A stretch of 64,000 nt of DNA from JAICKM01 sp050998805 (GCA_050998805.1 JBPCPV010000050.1:1-64000), one strand, 5' to 3'; positions 31,374 to 40,490 are shown, numbered from the stretch's first letter. Notes: generated by a model from the letters alone, not told the origin. Made by a program: numbers and translations.

Positions 31374-34235
31374 ATGTCGCGCCTCACCAGGCGGGAACTC
31401 ATCTGCGCGGTTCTGGTCTGCGGCCTCGCCGCGACGCTCTTCCTCGGTCGCGCGATCGGCACCGGCCGCGTGCTCTCCCCGTCCGATTTTCTCTACGTCT
31501 ACCCTCCCTGGCAGAGCGTGCGGCCTGCCGGCTGGCCCGGCCCCGAGAATAGCTTGTTGAGCGACAGCACGCTACAGTTTGAGCCCTGGCTGGCCTTTGC
31601 CGCCGCGCGTCTGCACTCCGGATCCCTACCGCTCTGGAACCCCGACAACATGCTCGGTGCCCCACTGCTCGGCAACATGCAGTCGGCGATCTTTTCGCCC
31701 CTCAACTGGCCCTACTTCATCTGGCCCGCGCCCGAGACGCTCGTGGTACGGGTCTGGCTGCATCTCGTACTCGGCGCGATAGGGGCGTACGTGCTCGCCC
31801 GACAAGTCGCGCGCGTCGGCCCGCTGCCTGCGGCAGTCGCCTCGCTCACCTTCGCCTACGGTGCTTTCATGGTCGTCTGGGCGCTCCACCCCCATACGGC
31901 TGCCGTCATCTGGCTGCCCTGGATCTGGTGGGCGACGGCCCGCCTGATGATCGCCCCCGGCCCCCGCGCGGTCGCCGTCCTCGGCGGATTCGTTGCCCTC
32001 CTCGTGCTCGCGGGTCATCCGGAAACCGCTTTCCATACGATGCTCGCCACCGGATTTTTCGCCCTCTTCCTGGTCGGGCTACGCCGGCCCTGGCGTCCGC
32101 CCGCCGCCGTGCGCGACCTCGCGCTCTGGGGGATCGCGGGTCTCGTCGGAGGCGCTGTCGCTTCCATGCAGATTCTGCCGTTCTTGGAGTACACGGGGCT
32201 GAGCTGGTTCGCCCTCGTGCGTTCCAGCTTGCATATTACCGAGCCGCTCGTCCCGGTCCAGTACGCCTGGACCCTCTTCAGCCCCGATTGGTTCGGCGAT
32301 CCGGTTCGTGGCACATATTGGGCGACGCAGATCAACTACAACGAGTCGAACAATTATGCAGGTCTCGTCCCCCTGCTGCTGGCCCCGCTGGCCTTCGCCG
32401 GACGCGACCGGGCACAGCGCGCCCTTGCCCTGTTCTTGCTCGGCCTCGGCGCGCTGGCGCTCCTAATCGTCTACCAGGCACCCATCGTACAGAGCATTAT
32501 CCAGATGGTGCCCGTGCTGAACGTCAGCCAGAACCAGCGCCTGACATTCGTGGCCGAACTTGTGCTTGGCTTGCTGGGGGCGCTGGGGCTGGAGACCTTG
32601 CTACGGGCAGGCGCGAGCGGCAGCCGACGCCTGCGCGTCGCGCTTGCCTGTAGCTGTGCCGGGCTGCTGGTCATCGGCGTCGGCGTGCCCTGGCTGGCCG
32701 CGACGACCTTCTTCGGCGTGCCCGTCACGGCTCCGGCCGTACAGGCGCTCTGGCAGCAAAACTTGTGGCGGACGGGAGGGCTGATCCTGGCCGGCACAGC
32801 GATCATCGCCGGGGTCTGGCACTGGGGCGGGCAGAGGGCCGCCGCCGGCTTCGCGCTGCTGATTCTCCTCCTGGCGGGCGATCTTTGGCAGGCCCACGGC
32901 GACTACCTGCCGACCACGGCCCGTCAGGATTACTTTCCGCCGACCCCGACGACGACCTTCTTGCAGGCCCAGCCCGGTCTCTTCCGCACGGTGGGTGTCG
33001 GCTGGGCGCTCCTGCCGCATACGAACCTACTCTACGGGCTGGCCTCGCTGGCTGGCTACGACAGCCTCGAGCCGCGCCTCTTTCGCGACCTGGCCGCCGA
33101 GCTAGACCCGACGCGCGGGATGTGGGCGGGCGTCCGGCCTTTCCACCAGGTGCAGTCGCCGCTTCTAAACCTGCTCAACGTGCGCTACGTACTCGAATCT
33201 GGCACCGACGACCCGAACAACATCGTAGACGTGAACCCTGGGGTTGACCCCATAACCACCACGGCCGAGATCCGCGGCCCGGTACAGGCCGGGCAGACCT
33301 TCACCGCCACGCTCGACTACCTCACCGCGATCACCGTTCACGGCACGACTTTCGGCCACACGCCGGCCGGCACGCTCGTCTTCCACCTCCAGACCGCGCC
33401 GGGTACCGCCGACCTGGTGACCCAGGCGCTGCCGGCCGCCACGCTGGTGGACAATGGGGATTGGACTGTGAGGTTCCCGCCGCTCTCCGGCAGCCGGGGC
33501 CGCGCCTTCTACTTCTATTTCGCCGCGCCGGATGCTCCGGCCGGGCACGCGGTTGGGCTTTGGTACAACCCCCATGATTCCTACGCGGCGGGCGCGCGGA
33601 TGGACGGCGGACGGCCGGCGAGAGGGGACCTGGTCTTCCAGACGACGGCCTATTCCGACCCGGCGGCTCCCTGGTTCGCCCGCGTGCTCGACGGCGGGCC
33701 GGCGGGCACAGCCGTCTGGGAGAACCGCCGGGTGCTGCCGCGCGCATGGTTGGCGCACCGCGTCGAGGTCGGGGCGAACCCGAAAGCGGGACGCATACGC
33801 CTGGCCGACCCCGGGTTCGATCTCCGCGGCACGGCGATGCTGGAGGCCGCTCTCCCGGTCGATCTGCCCGCGCCCGAGCCACCCGGCACCCCCGACCGCG
33901 TGGAGATGCTCAGCTACGCCCCCGAAGCCGTAGACATCGGCACGCAGAGCGAGACGCCCGGGCTACTTGTGCTCAGCGACGAGTGGTTTCCCGGCTGGGA
34001 GGCCACCGTTGACGGCCAACCCGCGCCGATCAGGCGGGCGGACTATGGGCTGCGGAGCGTCTACGTGCCCGCGGGCGCGCACCAGATCGCCTTTCGCTAC
34101 CGGCCCAGCTCCTTCACCCTCGGAGCTGGAATCAGCGCGCTGGCCCTGCTCATCCTGGCCGGACTATGGTGGAGTCCACCCCTGATTCATCGCTTCCGGA
34201 GATCGGCTGGTATAGTACTCGGTGCTGAGGGCTAG
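31374..34235 (+). CDS. YfhO-like polytopic membrane protein (second, on the element)
   Basis: A 953-residue protein, close paralog of the one at 59751-62636. Both share the openings TGRVLSP(A/S)D, LPLWNPDNMLGAP and NWPYFIWP, a long multi-helix core, and a C-terminal soluble domain ending in ATVDGQPAPIRRADYGLRSV and one helix. The role is inferred as a GT-C-like enzyme or carrier acting on envelope glycans. ATG 31374 follows AAGGAGTAGC. The leader repeats the GAGGTGGATAAGCT word found before the upstream lipoprotein. Its high G+C and paralogy with a chromosomal gene suggest the element picked it up from a related genome. Confidence 0.85.
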   Translation: MSRLTRRELICAVLVCGLAATLFLGRAIGTGRVLSPSDFLYVYPPWQSVRPAGWPGPENSLLSDSTLQFEPWLAFAAARLHSGSLPLWNPDNMLGAPLLGNMQSAIFSPLNWPYFIWPAPETLVVRVWLHLVLGAIGAYVLARQVARVGPLPAAVASLTFAYGAFMVVWALHPHTAAVIWLPWIWWATARLMIAPGPRAVAVLGGFVALLVLAGHPETAFHTMLATGFFALFLVGLRRPWRPPAAVRDLALWGIAGLVGGAVASMQILPFLEYTGLSWFALVRSSLHITEPLVPVQYAWTLFSPDWFGDPVRGTYWATQINYNESNNYAGLVPLLLAPLAFAGRDRAQRALALFLLGLGALALLIVYQAPIVQSIIQMVPVLNVSQNQRLTFVAELVLGLLGALGLETLLRAGASGSRRLRVALACSCAGLLVIGVGVPWLAATTFFGVPVTAPAVQALWQQNLWRTGGLILAGTAIIAGVWHWGGQRAAAGFALLILLLAGDLWQAHGDYLPTTARQDYFPPTPTTTFLQAQPGLFRTVGVGWALLPHTNLLYGLASLAGYDSLEPRLFRDLAAELDPTRGMWAGVRPFHQVQSPLLNLLNVRYVLESGTDDPNNIVDVNPGVDPITTTAEIRGPVQAGQTFTATLDYLTAITVHGTTFGHTPAGTLVFHLQTAPGTADLVTQALPAATLVDNGDWTVRFPPLSGSRGRAFYFYFAAPDAPAGHAVGLWYNPHDSYAAGARMDGGRPARGDLVFQTTAYSDPAAPWFARVLDGGPAGTAVWENRRVLPRAWLAHRVEVGANPKAGRIRLADPGFDLRGTAMLEAALPVDLPAPEPPGTPDRVEMLSYAPEAVDIGTQSETPGLLVLSDEWFPGWEATVDGQPAPIRRADYGLRSVYVPAGAHQIAFRYRPSSFTLGAGISALALLILAGLWWSPPLIHRFRRSAGIVLGAEG

Positions 34236-34237
34236 CG

Positions 34238-34397
34238 ATGAGCAAATACTACTGGCAAGGGGAGCGCGTTCGGCTACGGGCGGTCGAGCCGGAGGATTGG
34301 GAGAGGCTATCCGCCTTGTGCTACGCTATTTCTTCTAGGAACTCCGCTACCAGAAAGCGACGGTCCATGTCTATGACTTCAACGAGGCTTCGATCCG
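34238..34397 (+). pseudogene. Decayed GNAT acetyltransferase
   Basis: The gene opens well (MSKYYWQGERVRLRAVEPEDW, a RimJ-type N-terminus) but is then joined out of frame to a piece of the C-terminal half: LRYFF, a stop, then ELRYQKATVHVYDFNEASIR. The acetyl-CoA-binding core is missing, so there has been a deletion, a frameshift and a nonsense codon. It directly follows the YfhO-like gene. Confidence 0.7.
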
Positions 34398-34696
34398 GTA
34401 TGTACGGCAAGCAGTGGGTCGAACAGGTGGGCGAGCCGGATGCGGTAAGCCTCAGAGACCAGCCGAAAGTGGCCGCCGTCGGCGTCGAAGGCCCAGGGCA
34501 GCCCGGCGGTCGCTATGGTCAAGCCTGGCTCACGGTCGCGGTAGATCAGCTCACTGCCGAGCCGCCCACCGGCGTCCTTGTAAGTCAGGTCGACGACGGC
34601 CGAGCCGTACCATTTCGCGTCAACAACCGTGACTAAGCCATCGGGCAGTATCCCGGCGATCTGCGTGCCCGGGACGAGGTCTTCGAGTTGAGCCAT
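34379..34696 (-). pseudogene. N-terminal fragment of a large helicase-like protein
   Basis: 105 residues beginning MAQLEDLVPGTQIAGILPDG and including SELIYRDREP, WAFDADGGHFRLVSEAYRIR and LAHLFDPLLAVHT. I recall this as the conserved start of large SNF2/DEAD-type helicase proteins, some from phage-defence loci. A GGAG site precedes the ATG, so the 5' end is intact, but the sequence breaks at about residue 100 where the GNAT remnant begins. No helicase motifs remain. It is evidence that the element once carried, or landed beside, such a locus. Confidence 0.6.
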
Positions 34697-34856
34697 ATCG
34701 TAGGTCTCCGGAGTCTTGCGCTTTCTTCAGGCTCTAGCACTCTTTGCGGAGCCGCACGAAGTATACCACGGCAGAGGCCGCCTGTCCAGCAGGCCATGCC
34801 CGGCTAACGCCACCGCTTCCATTCAAATCTGGATATGGAACTTGTTTCCGAACCCC

Positions 34857-34885
34857 TTGATTTGCACGTATGAATTGGCTATAAT
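34857..34885 (+). promoter_or_regulatory. Integrase promoter overlapped by an arm-type site
   Basis: TTGATT (34857-34862), 17 bases, TATAAT (34880-34885). The sequence TGGCTATA at 34876-34883 covers the -10 box and equals the paired sites near both ends of the element, which suggests the integrase represses its own gene. The rest of 34697-35054 shows no gene. Confidence 0.7.
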
Positions 34886-35054
34886 GTGAAGCAGGCGGCT
34901 AACCATCGGCTTCAACACCTACCCGAATACAGGAGCCTGAGCTGTAGCAAGCGGATGACAGTGGTGCTTGATGGCGGGCGGTCGTCGCGGCAATTCGGCG
35001 GAAAGTCCACGAATTGGCTGGACGGGTGCAACAGTTGGAGGGGAGGGCGCAACA

Positions 35055-36254
35055 ATGACCAAGACTGAGCACGATGAAGGATCCTCGTCGGGCACGGGCG
35101 GAAATGTAACAAGGGGCAGGCGTGGAAACAATGAAGGGGCGATCTACAAGCGCAAAAGCGACGGTAAGTGGTTTTCCTCAATCAGTCTTGGCTACGGACC
35201 GGACGGCAAGCGCACGCGCAAAGCATTCTCTGGTGAGACGCGCAAAGAGGTTTCCGAAAAGCTGAAAGTAGCCCTACGTGATCAACAGCAGGGACTGCCC
35301 GTTGCAATGGAGCGGCAGACGATCAACCAATTCCTCACCCGGTGGCTGGAAGATTCGGCAAAGCAGAGGGTGCGCGCTTCCACATATGAAAGCTACGAGA
35401 TCCAGGTCCGGGTACATATTGTGCCTGCCCTCGGTCGGGTGCAACTGGCCGCCCTAACCCCCCAACAAGTAGCGGCATGGCTGAAACAAAAGCGGGAGTC
35501 CGGGCTGTCGAGCCGGTCGGTGCAATACATGCATGCCGTCTTACGCATGGCACTGGGTCAGGCTCTAAAATGGGGCCTCGTGGCGCGCAACGTTGCTACG
35601 CTCGTGGAGCCGCCCCGCGTCAAGCGGGCGGAGATCAGGCCCTGGACCGTTGCTCAGGCGAAGACGTTCTTGGAAGCCGTCAAGGGGGATAGGCTTGAGG
35701 CCCTGTACTCGGTGGCCCTTGCGCTCGGTTTGCGCCGAGGCGAAGCTCTGGCACTACGCTGGGAAGACGTGGATTTGGATAAGCGCACTTTGACTGTCCG
35801 GGCAAGTTTGCAGCGGGTCGAGCACAAATTACAGCGCGGAGAACCCAAGACCGAAAGAAGTATGCGAACGCTCAAGTTGCCGTCCGTAACTGTGGCCGCG
35901 CTGAAAGCCCATCGTGTCCGCCAGCTTGAGTCGCGCTTGCTGGCGGGCGACAGGTGGCAAGACACCGGGTACGTCTTTACATCAACTATCGGCACGCCTC
36001 TCGAGCCGCGAAATGTCCTTCGTACCTTCCAAAAGGCCGTGGAAGATGCCGGCTTTCCGCCGACGAAGTTCCACAATTTGCGGCATTCCTGTATCTCCCT
36101 GCTTGTCGCGCAAGGTGTGCCCCTCCAGACCGTTTCTTGGCTGGCAGGGCACAGCCGGCTAGCGACTACCGCCGACATCTACACCCACATCATGCAAGCG
36201 CAGTTCGACGACGCGGCGGACCGCATGGATGACCTGTTGAACGGGGCGGGCTAG
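35055..36254 (+). CDS. Tyrosine-recombinase integrase (intact)
   Basis: A 399-residue integrase. An N-terminal AP2-like arm-binding region (about 25-70, with GAIYKRKSDGKWFSSISLGY) is followed by a SAM-like core-binding domain (about 88-180) and a catalytic domain. All catalytic residues are visible: R227 in GLRRGEAL, H340 and R343 in FHNLRHSC, H366 in AGHSR and Y376 in DIYTH. ATG 35055 lies seven bases after GGAGGGGAGGG; an upstream in-frame ATG at 34968 is less likely. It should drive integration into tRNA-His. Unusually it lies about 4.6 kb from the nearer end rather than beside the attachment site. Confidence 0.93.
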   Translation: MTKTEHDEGSSSGTGGNVTRGRRGNNEGAIYKRKSDGKWFSSISLGYGPDGKRTRKAFSGETRKEVSEKLKVALRDQQQGLPVAMERQTINQFLTRWLEDSAKQRVRASTYESYEIQVRVHIVPALGRVQLAALTPQQVAAWLKQKRESGLSSRSVQYMHAVLRMALGQALKWGLVARNVATLVEPPRVKRAEIRPWTVAQAKTFLEAVKGDRLEALYSVALALGLRRGEALALRWEDVDLDKRTLTVRASLQRVEHKLQRGEPKTERSMRTLKLPSVTVAALKAHRVRQLESRLLAGDRWQDTGYVFTSTIGTPLEPRNVLRTFQKAVEDAGFPPTKFHNLRHSCISLLVAQGVPLQTVSWLAGHSRLATTADIYTHIMQAQFDDAADRMDDLLNGAG

Positions 36255-36375
36255 TCGATTCGTCTGGCTGGCTGGGGCCGCGCGCCGAGTGACCCCTGTG
36301 TATACGCGGGTGTATCTCGCCTTGCCTCGGAGCCGGGATCTGCCGTTTTGAAGGCGCGCCGACCAGTAGGGGGCC

Positions 36376-37677
36376 TCAGTAGCCAGTTCCCCCCGCTCCT
36401 GCTCGCACCTGATCAATGTAGATCCAGGCACCGTTCTCGACCTTGTAGATCGAGATCCAGCGGTTGGTCGTGTCGCCGTTCGCGTCGAAGCCAGTTGTGC
36501 CGAGCGCACCCTTGAAGTCCTTTGTCGCGGCGATGGCGGCGCGGATCGCTTCGCGGTTCCTCTTGCCGGCGGTCTTCATCGCGGCGATGATGATGTTGGT
36601 GGCATCGTAGGCATACGCCGAGTACGCCTGGGGCACTCCGCCCCACCTATCGTTCCCGAACGCCGCCATATACGCGGCGGTGAACGCCTTCGCCTCCGGC
36701 AGCACGTTCGAGTTGACCTTTGCCACCGCGCTGTAGTCGCCTTCTGAGTCGGGACTTGCGGCCCGCGCGTAGTTGGACGAAAATATGCCGTCGCCGCCCA
36801 TCAGCGGGATGGTCAGGCCAGCGGGCTTCATCGCCTTGCGGGCCGCCGAGATGCCGTGCGACTCGGTGCCGCCGTAGTAGAGGATGTCGGGGCCGGTCGA
36901 TGCGACCTTGTTCATGATCGGGCTGAAGTCGGCCGTGCCCATCGGCACCGAGTCGTGGCCGAGGACGGTGCCTCCGGTGGCCTTAAACTCCTGCTCGAAC
37001 TCGCTCGCGACGATCTTGCCGTATGCTCCGGTGTCGTCGAGGATGTAGGCTTTGCGCTTGCCGAGCTTGTCGTAGGCGTAGTCAGCGCCGGCGGAGCCTT
37101 CGATGTTATCGGTGGGGCAGACGCGGAAGTAGGTCACTTCACCCGTTGGGCGGTAGGCTGAAAGCACGGAGTTGTACCGAGCGAGAGTCAGGTCGGCGGC
37201 TGTGGTGCCTGGGGAGATGCCGGCTAAGCCGGCGGTGTTCAGCTTCGGCATCATCAGGCGCGCAACGTTGCTGTTGAGGGGGCCGACCATCGCCATCACG
37301 TCAGGGTCGGCGATGAAGGTGTCGGCGTTCTTGGAGCCTTGTACCGGCTCGTGAACCTGCCCGCCGGGTGGCACATCGTCGAGGAAGTACATCTGGATCG
37401 TGTAGTGCTTGCCGTCGAGGGTGACTCCGCCCGCAGCGTTCGCCTGGTCAATCGCGAGTTGGATGCCCTGGCGGGCGGGGATACTGTACTCCGTCTCAGC
37501 GCCGCCGCCCGGCAGGTCTACCGCAATCTTGACGATGCCACTCCGGAAGCGACCACTCAACATCATTGGGATGGCGACCAGCAGAAGGAGTGTGATCGCT
37601 ACCAGAGCGGCGACCCAAGCGACCCACGTCGCGCGGGCGGGCGCTGTCTGGAGCTGCGGACGGGCGTCATCGTTCAT
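36376..37677 (-). CDS. Orphan branched-chain-amino-acid-type substrate-binding protein
   Basis: A 433-residue type I periplasmic-binding protein (LivJ/urea/amide family). An N-terminal helix (about 18-42) anchors or exports it and has no lipobox. The mature part shows IKIAVDLP-like first strand, QGIQLAIDQANAAGGV, VMAMVGPLNSNVARLM and a later GGTESHGISAARKAM segment. It would bind a small organic ligand outside the cell. No permease or ATPase gene accompanies it, so it may feed a transporter elsewhere or act in sensing. The start ATG 37677 has no strong ribosome-binding site and overlaps a 25-codon upstream frame that has one. Confidence 0.88.
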   Translation of the reverse strand: MNDDARPQLQTAPARATWVAWVAALVAITLLLLVAIPMMLSGRFRSGIVKIAVDLPGGGAETEYSIPARQGIQLAIDQANAAGGVTLDGKHYTIQMYFLDDVPPGGQVHEPVQGSKNADTFIADPDVMAMVGPLNSNVARLMMPKLNTAGLAGISPGTTAADLTLARYNSVLSAYRPTGEVTYFRVCPTDNIEGSAGADYAYDKLGKRKAYILDDTGAYGKIVASEFEQEFKATGGTVLGHDSVPMGTADFSPIMNKVASTGPDILYYGGTESHGISAARKAMKPAGLTIPLMGGDGIFSSNYARAASPDSEGDYSAVAKVNSNVLPEAKAFTAAYMAAFGNDRWGGVPQAYSAYAYDATNIIIAAMKTAGKRNREAIRAAIAATKDFKGALGTTGFDANGDTTNRWISIYKVENGAWIYIDQVRAGAGGTGY

Positions 37678-37744
37678 TTGTCATGCTCACTCTCTGGCTT
37701 TCCCACGGGGCAACGCGCCTGCACCGCTCAAGGTTGGCCGTCAT
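37667..37744 (-). CDS. Upstream leader peptide of 25 residues
   Basis: A short frame beginning MTANLERCRRV. It has the best ribosome-binding site in the region, AAGGAGGTG, six bases before its ATG, and overlaps the start of the substrate-binding protein by 11 bases. It is probably a translational-coupling leader. An extended -10 promoter (TGATATAAT, TATAAT at 37772-37777) lies upstream. Confidence 0.55.
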   Translation of the reverse strand: MTANLERCRRVAPWESQRVSMTNER

Positions 37745-38481
37745 CTGTTTCACCTCCTTCTCCGATCCGACATTATATCACACCGTAGGAAGGTTTCGCC
37801 CAGACAAGCGTCGGAGTAAGAGTTCACACCCCGGCTGGAGATAGCTGAGGGGATTGTGGAGTTGCCCCTTTCTCGAGCAGCTTGTGTAGCTCGGTAAACG
37901 GGTTCTGCCCCCGTGCTAGCCAGGTGTTCACCAGGCTACCTAATGTCATGTGCGTTGGTAGTGTAGGAGAAGGGGGCGCCGGGCTTAGAGGTTGTGAGTT
38001 GGCGAGAGCTGGGGCACGGGCTTGAAGACAGCGACCGTTGAGGTTACCGGCTTGGTCACCGTTCGGGTCACAGCGCATTGACCGCGTTTCACAGCGTTGC
38101 ACAGACAGTGCAGGCTACCCCTATATGTTGCCAGCCGGTGCCGGACGGCATGTTCCGCCGCCGGCGGGGGAAGATCTGTGCCTGCCGTGTGTCAAAAGAG
38201 CGAGCATTTATCCAGCGACTATCTCTTTTTCCAGACGTGGGCGAGAATGTGGAAGTGGTCTGTTTTATTGAGTGAAGTGTGGCGTTTTTAAGATGTGTCT
38301 TAGGCATTGCGAAGTGGGTACAGCCATAGGAGTTGCTGAGCAGGTCAGTGGGCGGAGGTAGCCGCGCTGAGCGTGTAACTTCGTAGCCGAGGGCCTGCGT
38401 ATCCTCGCCGACGGACTACCGGAGAGGACCTGTGGACTCCGCTAGCCGGCAGGCACCGACGTTCGCAGCGAAATGTAGTAT
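37745..38481. other. Gene-free stretch with a possible transposase tail
   Basis: Apart from the promoter of the leader peptide, nothing intact is seen. On the minus strand a frame between 37824 and about 37960 reads NTWLARGQNPFTELHKLL, which resembles the end of some transposases, so a decayed insertion is possible. The region around 38230-38300 is AT-richer. Confidence 0.35.
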
Positions 38482-38674
38482 CCCAAAGATAGTGAGACAG
38501 AATCGGCCTTTCTGAGCGGAGAGTACCAGAGATAGTGATAGGTCATACCGAAGATATTGATACAAGGCTACATTTGTCCCAGAGTTCGTGAATTGATCCC
38601 ACTTGTGTCGCTGGGTGAGTTCCAGAGTTCGTGATACACGCCTACTCCAATCCTTATCCCAGAGATGTTGCAAT
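38482..38674 (+). repeat. Six direct repeats of a CCAGAGATNGTGATA-like motif
   Basis: Imperfect 17-base copies start at 38482, 38525, 38547, 38578, 38621 and 38658 (for example ACCAGAGATAGTGATAG and TCCAGAGTTCGTGATAC). Start-to-start spacings are 43, 22, 31, 43 and 37, and the first four are close to whole helical turns. Such arrays are typical of transposase-binding ends of IS21- or Tn7-like elements. No transposase gene is adjacent, so this is probably an orphan end. Confidence 0.7.
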
Positions 38675-38772
38675 CAGCCTACGTGAGCGATGGCCTCGTG
38701 ACCGGGTTCCCGATCCAGGTCGCGGTTTGGTCCCCATGCCTTCCAGCCCTCGAACAAGTACAGAGCTGCCAA

Positions 38773-39834
38773 CTATGGCACAGTAGTGCTGATGATCGCC
38801 GGCACGTAGCCGCGCGCGGCCACCCAGGCGTGCACTTCAATCCGTGCGCCGCCTTTGCCCAGATCTCCCCATTGGCCCGACCAGGTCCCGTCGGCAGAGT
38901 CTGGCAGCGGCCCGACCATCGAGCCGTTGGTGAAGAGGGCTTCGATCTCGCCCCAGGCCGGAGCCTGTAGCGTCGGCGGCCTGCCGTCGGTCCCGGTGAG
39001 CGCGATCCTGTAGCCCTGGCGGTCGGCCGTTACCTGCGCGTGCAGGTACTGGTCGGGGCGGGGCAGGACGACGTGCAACGGGACGGGGGCCGTGGCGATG
39101 TCGGCGGGCACAGCGTCCGCCCAGTCGGGGTGTTGGAGGTCGGGCCGGCTGAAGCGGGCGGCGGCCTGCACCGTGTAATGGTGCCCGGATGCTTGATCGG
39201 CCGGCGGCAGTTGGAACATCAGGGTCTGGCTGATGCTTGCCCCGGGCGCGAGCAGGCGCATCATCTCAAAGGGGCCGGGGCCGTCCCGGCCTGCTAGCGG
39301 CTTGAACAGGGCAGGCGCGAGACCGAGCGGCTGCCCCCGCTCGTCCACTGCCCTGATGCTCATGCCGACCACGAACAGTCGCTCGCCGGTGCCGTTATGC
39401 AGGGTAACCACGGCCCGCCCGTTCTCGCCGGCCAGGTAGCTGTCGCCGGCCAGGCTGAGCTCGAGGAACAGGTCGCCACGACGGGCGGTGGAACCGGCCG
39501 GAGCACCCGCGCGGAGGGCGGGCGCGCCCGCGGTCGGGAAGGGTGATGCGGTGGCCCGCGCGACTTCGGTGGCCGGCAACCCCGGGATGTCCGTTGCCGG
39601 AGGGAAGACGGTACCGACGGCGGCCATCGCGGTGACGGCCGCCTGTTCGGTGGCGAGCGCGGCGGGTCCGCCCGTCGGGACTGCGGCGGGCAGTTGGAGA
39701 GCTAAGGCGGTCGGGCTGGATGGGGGGACGGGTGAGGGCGTCGCTGCCGGCGGCGCGGCGCAGGCGGCGAGGATGGAAACCAGCAAGAGCAGGCCCACGG
39801 CTGCCCGGATCAGGATAGGTAGGGCGCTGTGCAT
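38773..39834 (-). CDS. Exported lipoprotein with Pro/Ala/Thr-rich linker
   Basis: A 353-residue lipoprotein. The signal peptide ends in SILAAC, followed by a long low-complexity linker (about 25-125). A beta-rich domain follows (about 130-250) with LFLELSLAGDSYLAGENGRAVV-like strands, and a second small domain closes the chain. The pattern suggests an extracellular immunoglobulin-like protein, and no enzyme motif is visible. ATG 39834 is chosen because AAAGGA lies eight bases upstream; ATG 39843 sits directly on that site. Its 5' end overlaps the tail of the truncated integrase, marking a recombination joint. Confidence 0.7.
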   Translation of the reverse strand: MHSALPILIRAAVGLLLLVSILAACAAPPAATPSPVPPSSPTALALQLPAAVPTGGPAALATEQAAVTAMAAVGTVFPPATDIPGLPATEVARATASPFPTAGAPALRAGAPAGSTARRGDLFLELSLAGDSYLAGENGRAVVTLHNGTGERLFVVGMSIRAVDERGQPLGLAPALFKPLAGRDGPGPFEMMRLLAPGASISQTLMFQLPPADQASGHHYTVQAAARFSRPDLQHPDWADAVPADIATAPVPLHVVLPRPDQYLHAQVTADRQGYRIALTGTDGRPPTLQAPAWGEIEALFTNGSMVGPLPDSADGTWSGQWGDLGKGGARIEVHAWVAARGYVPAIISTTVP

Positions 39835-40490
39835 CGGCGGCATCCTTTCACGAAGGGGCGGGCGCTGATCCAGGCTATGATCGCCTCGTACGCCTCGTGC
39901 GTCAAGTGGGCATCGCGCGGCGCGGTCTGGCTCTTGCTGAGCACCCGCAAGCTGTATCCACCGTCGCGCAGCGTGATGTGGCCGAGCTGCAAGGCGCATA
40001 ATTCGGCAATGCGGACAGCTGATGAGGCCAGGGTGTGCAGCAGTGCGCGATCCCGTAAGCCCAGCAGCGTGCGCACGTCGGGGGAATCGCATAGCCGGCG
40101 TAGGTCGGCCGGGAGGATGGTCTGGCGCGCGCTTGGTTTCAGGCGGTCCCGCAACGCCGACGGGTTGACGCCCCGGACCACGGCCACGGCGAGCGCGGCT
40201 TCGGCGCTGATCAGCCCCTGGGCGGCAGCTTCGCGTACAATGCGCTTGACGGCGGCTATCTGGCGGTTGATCGTGTTTGGCGACAGGGCGGTATCATTGG
40301 CCAGGGCCGCTCGGTAGGCCGACAGGCTGGTCGCGTCGACTGGCCCCAGGCCCTTGCCTTCGCACCATTCCTGATAGGCGCGCCAGTCCTGCCGGTATTT
40401 GCGGATACTGCTCTCGGCGAGCTGGCCCGCCAGCAGCTCGGGATCGACACTGGAGGCGGGCGGCGCGGCGGGGATGATCTCTGTGCTCAT
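39810..40490 (-). pseudogene. Truncated tyrosine recombinase next to the right end
   Basis: A 226-residue remnant. It has an intact start (CGGAG before ATG 40490), a SAM-like core-binding domain (SSIRKYRQDWRAYQEWCEGKG) and the first part of a catalytic domain with the first arginine (ASSAVRIAELCAL) and a lysine strand (SKSQTAPRDAHL). It then ends at KGCRRCTAPYLS without the HxxR box, second histidine or tyrosine nucleophile. It cannot recombine DNA. It sits 370 bases from the right attachment repeat, the usual place of an integrase gene, so it may be the relic of an earlier integration at the same tRNA. Confidence 0.8.
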
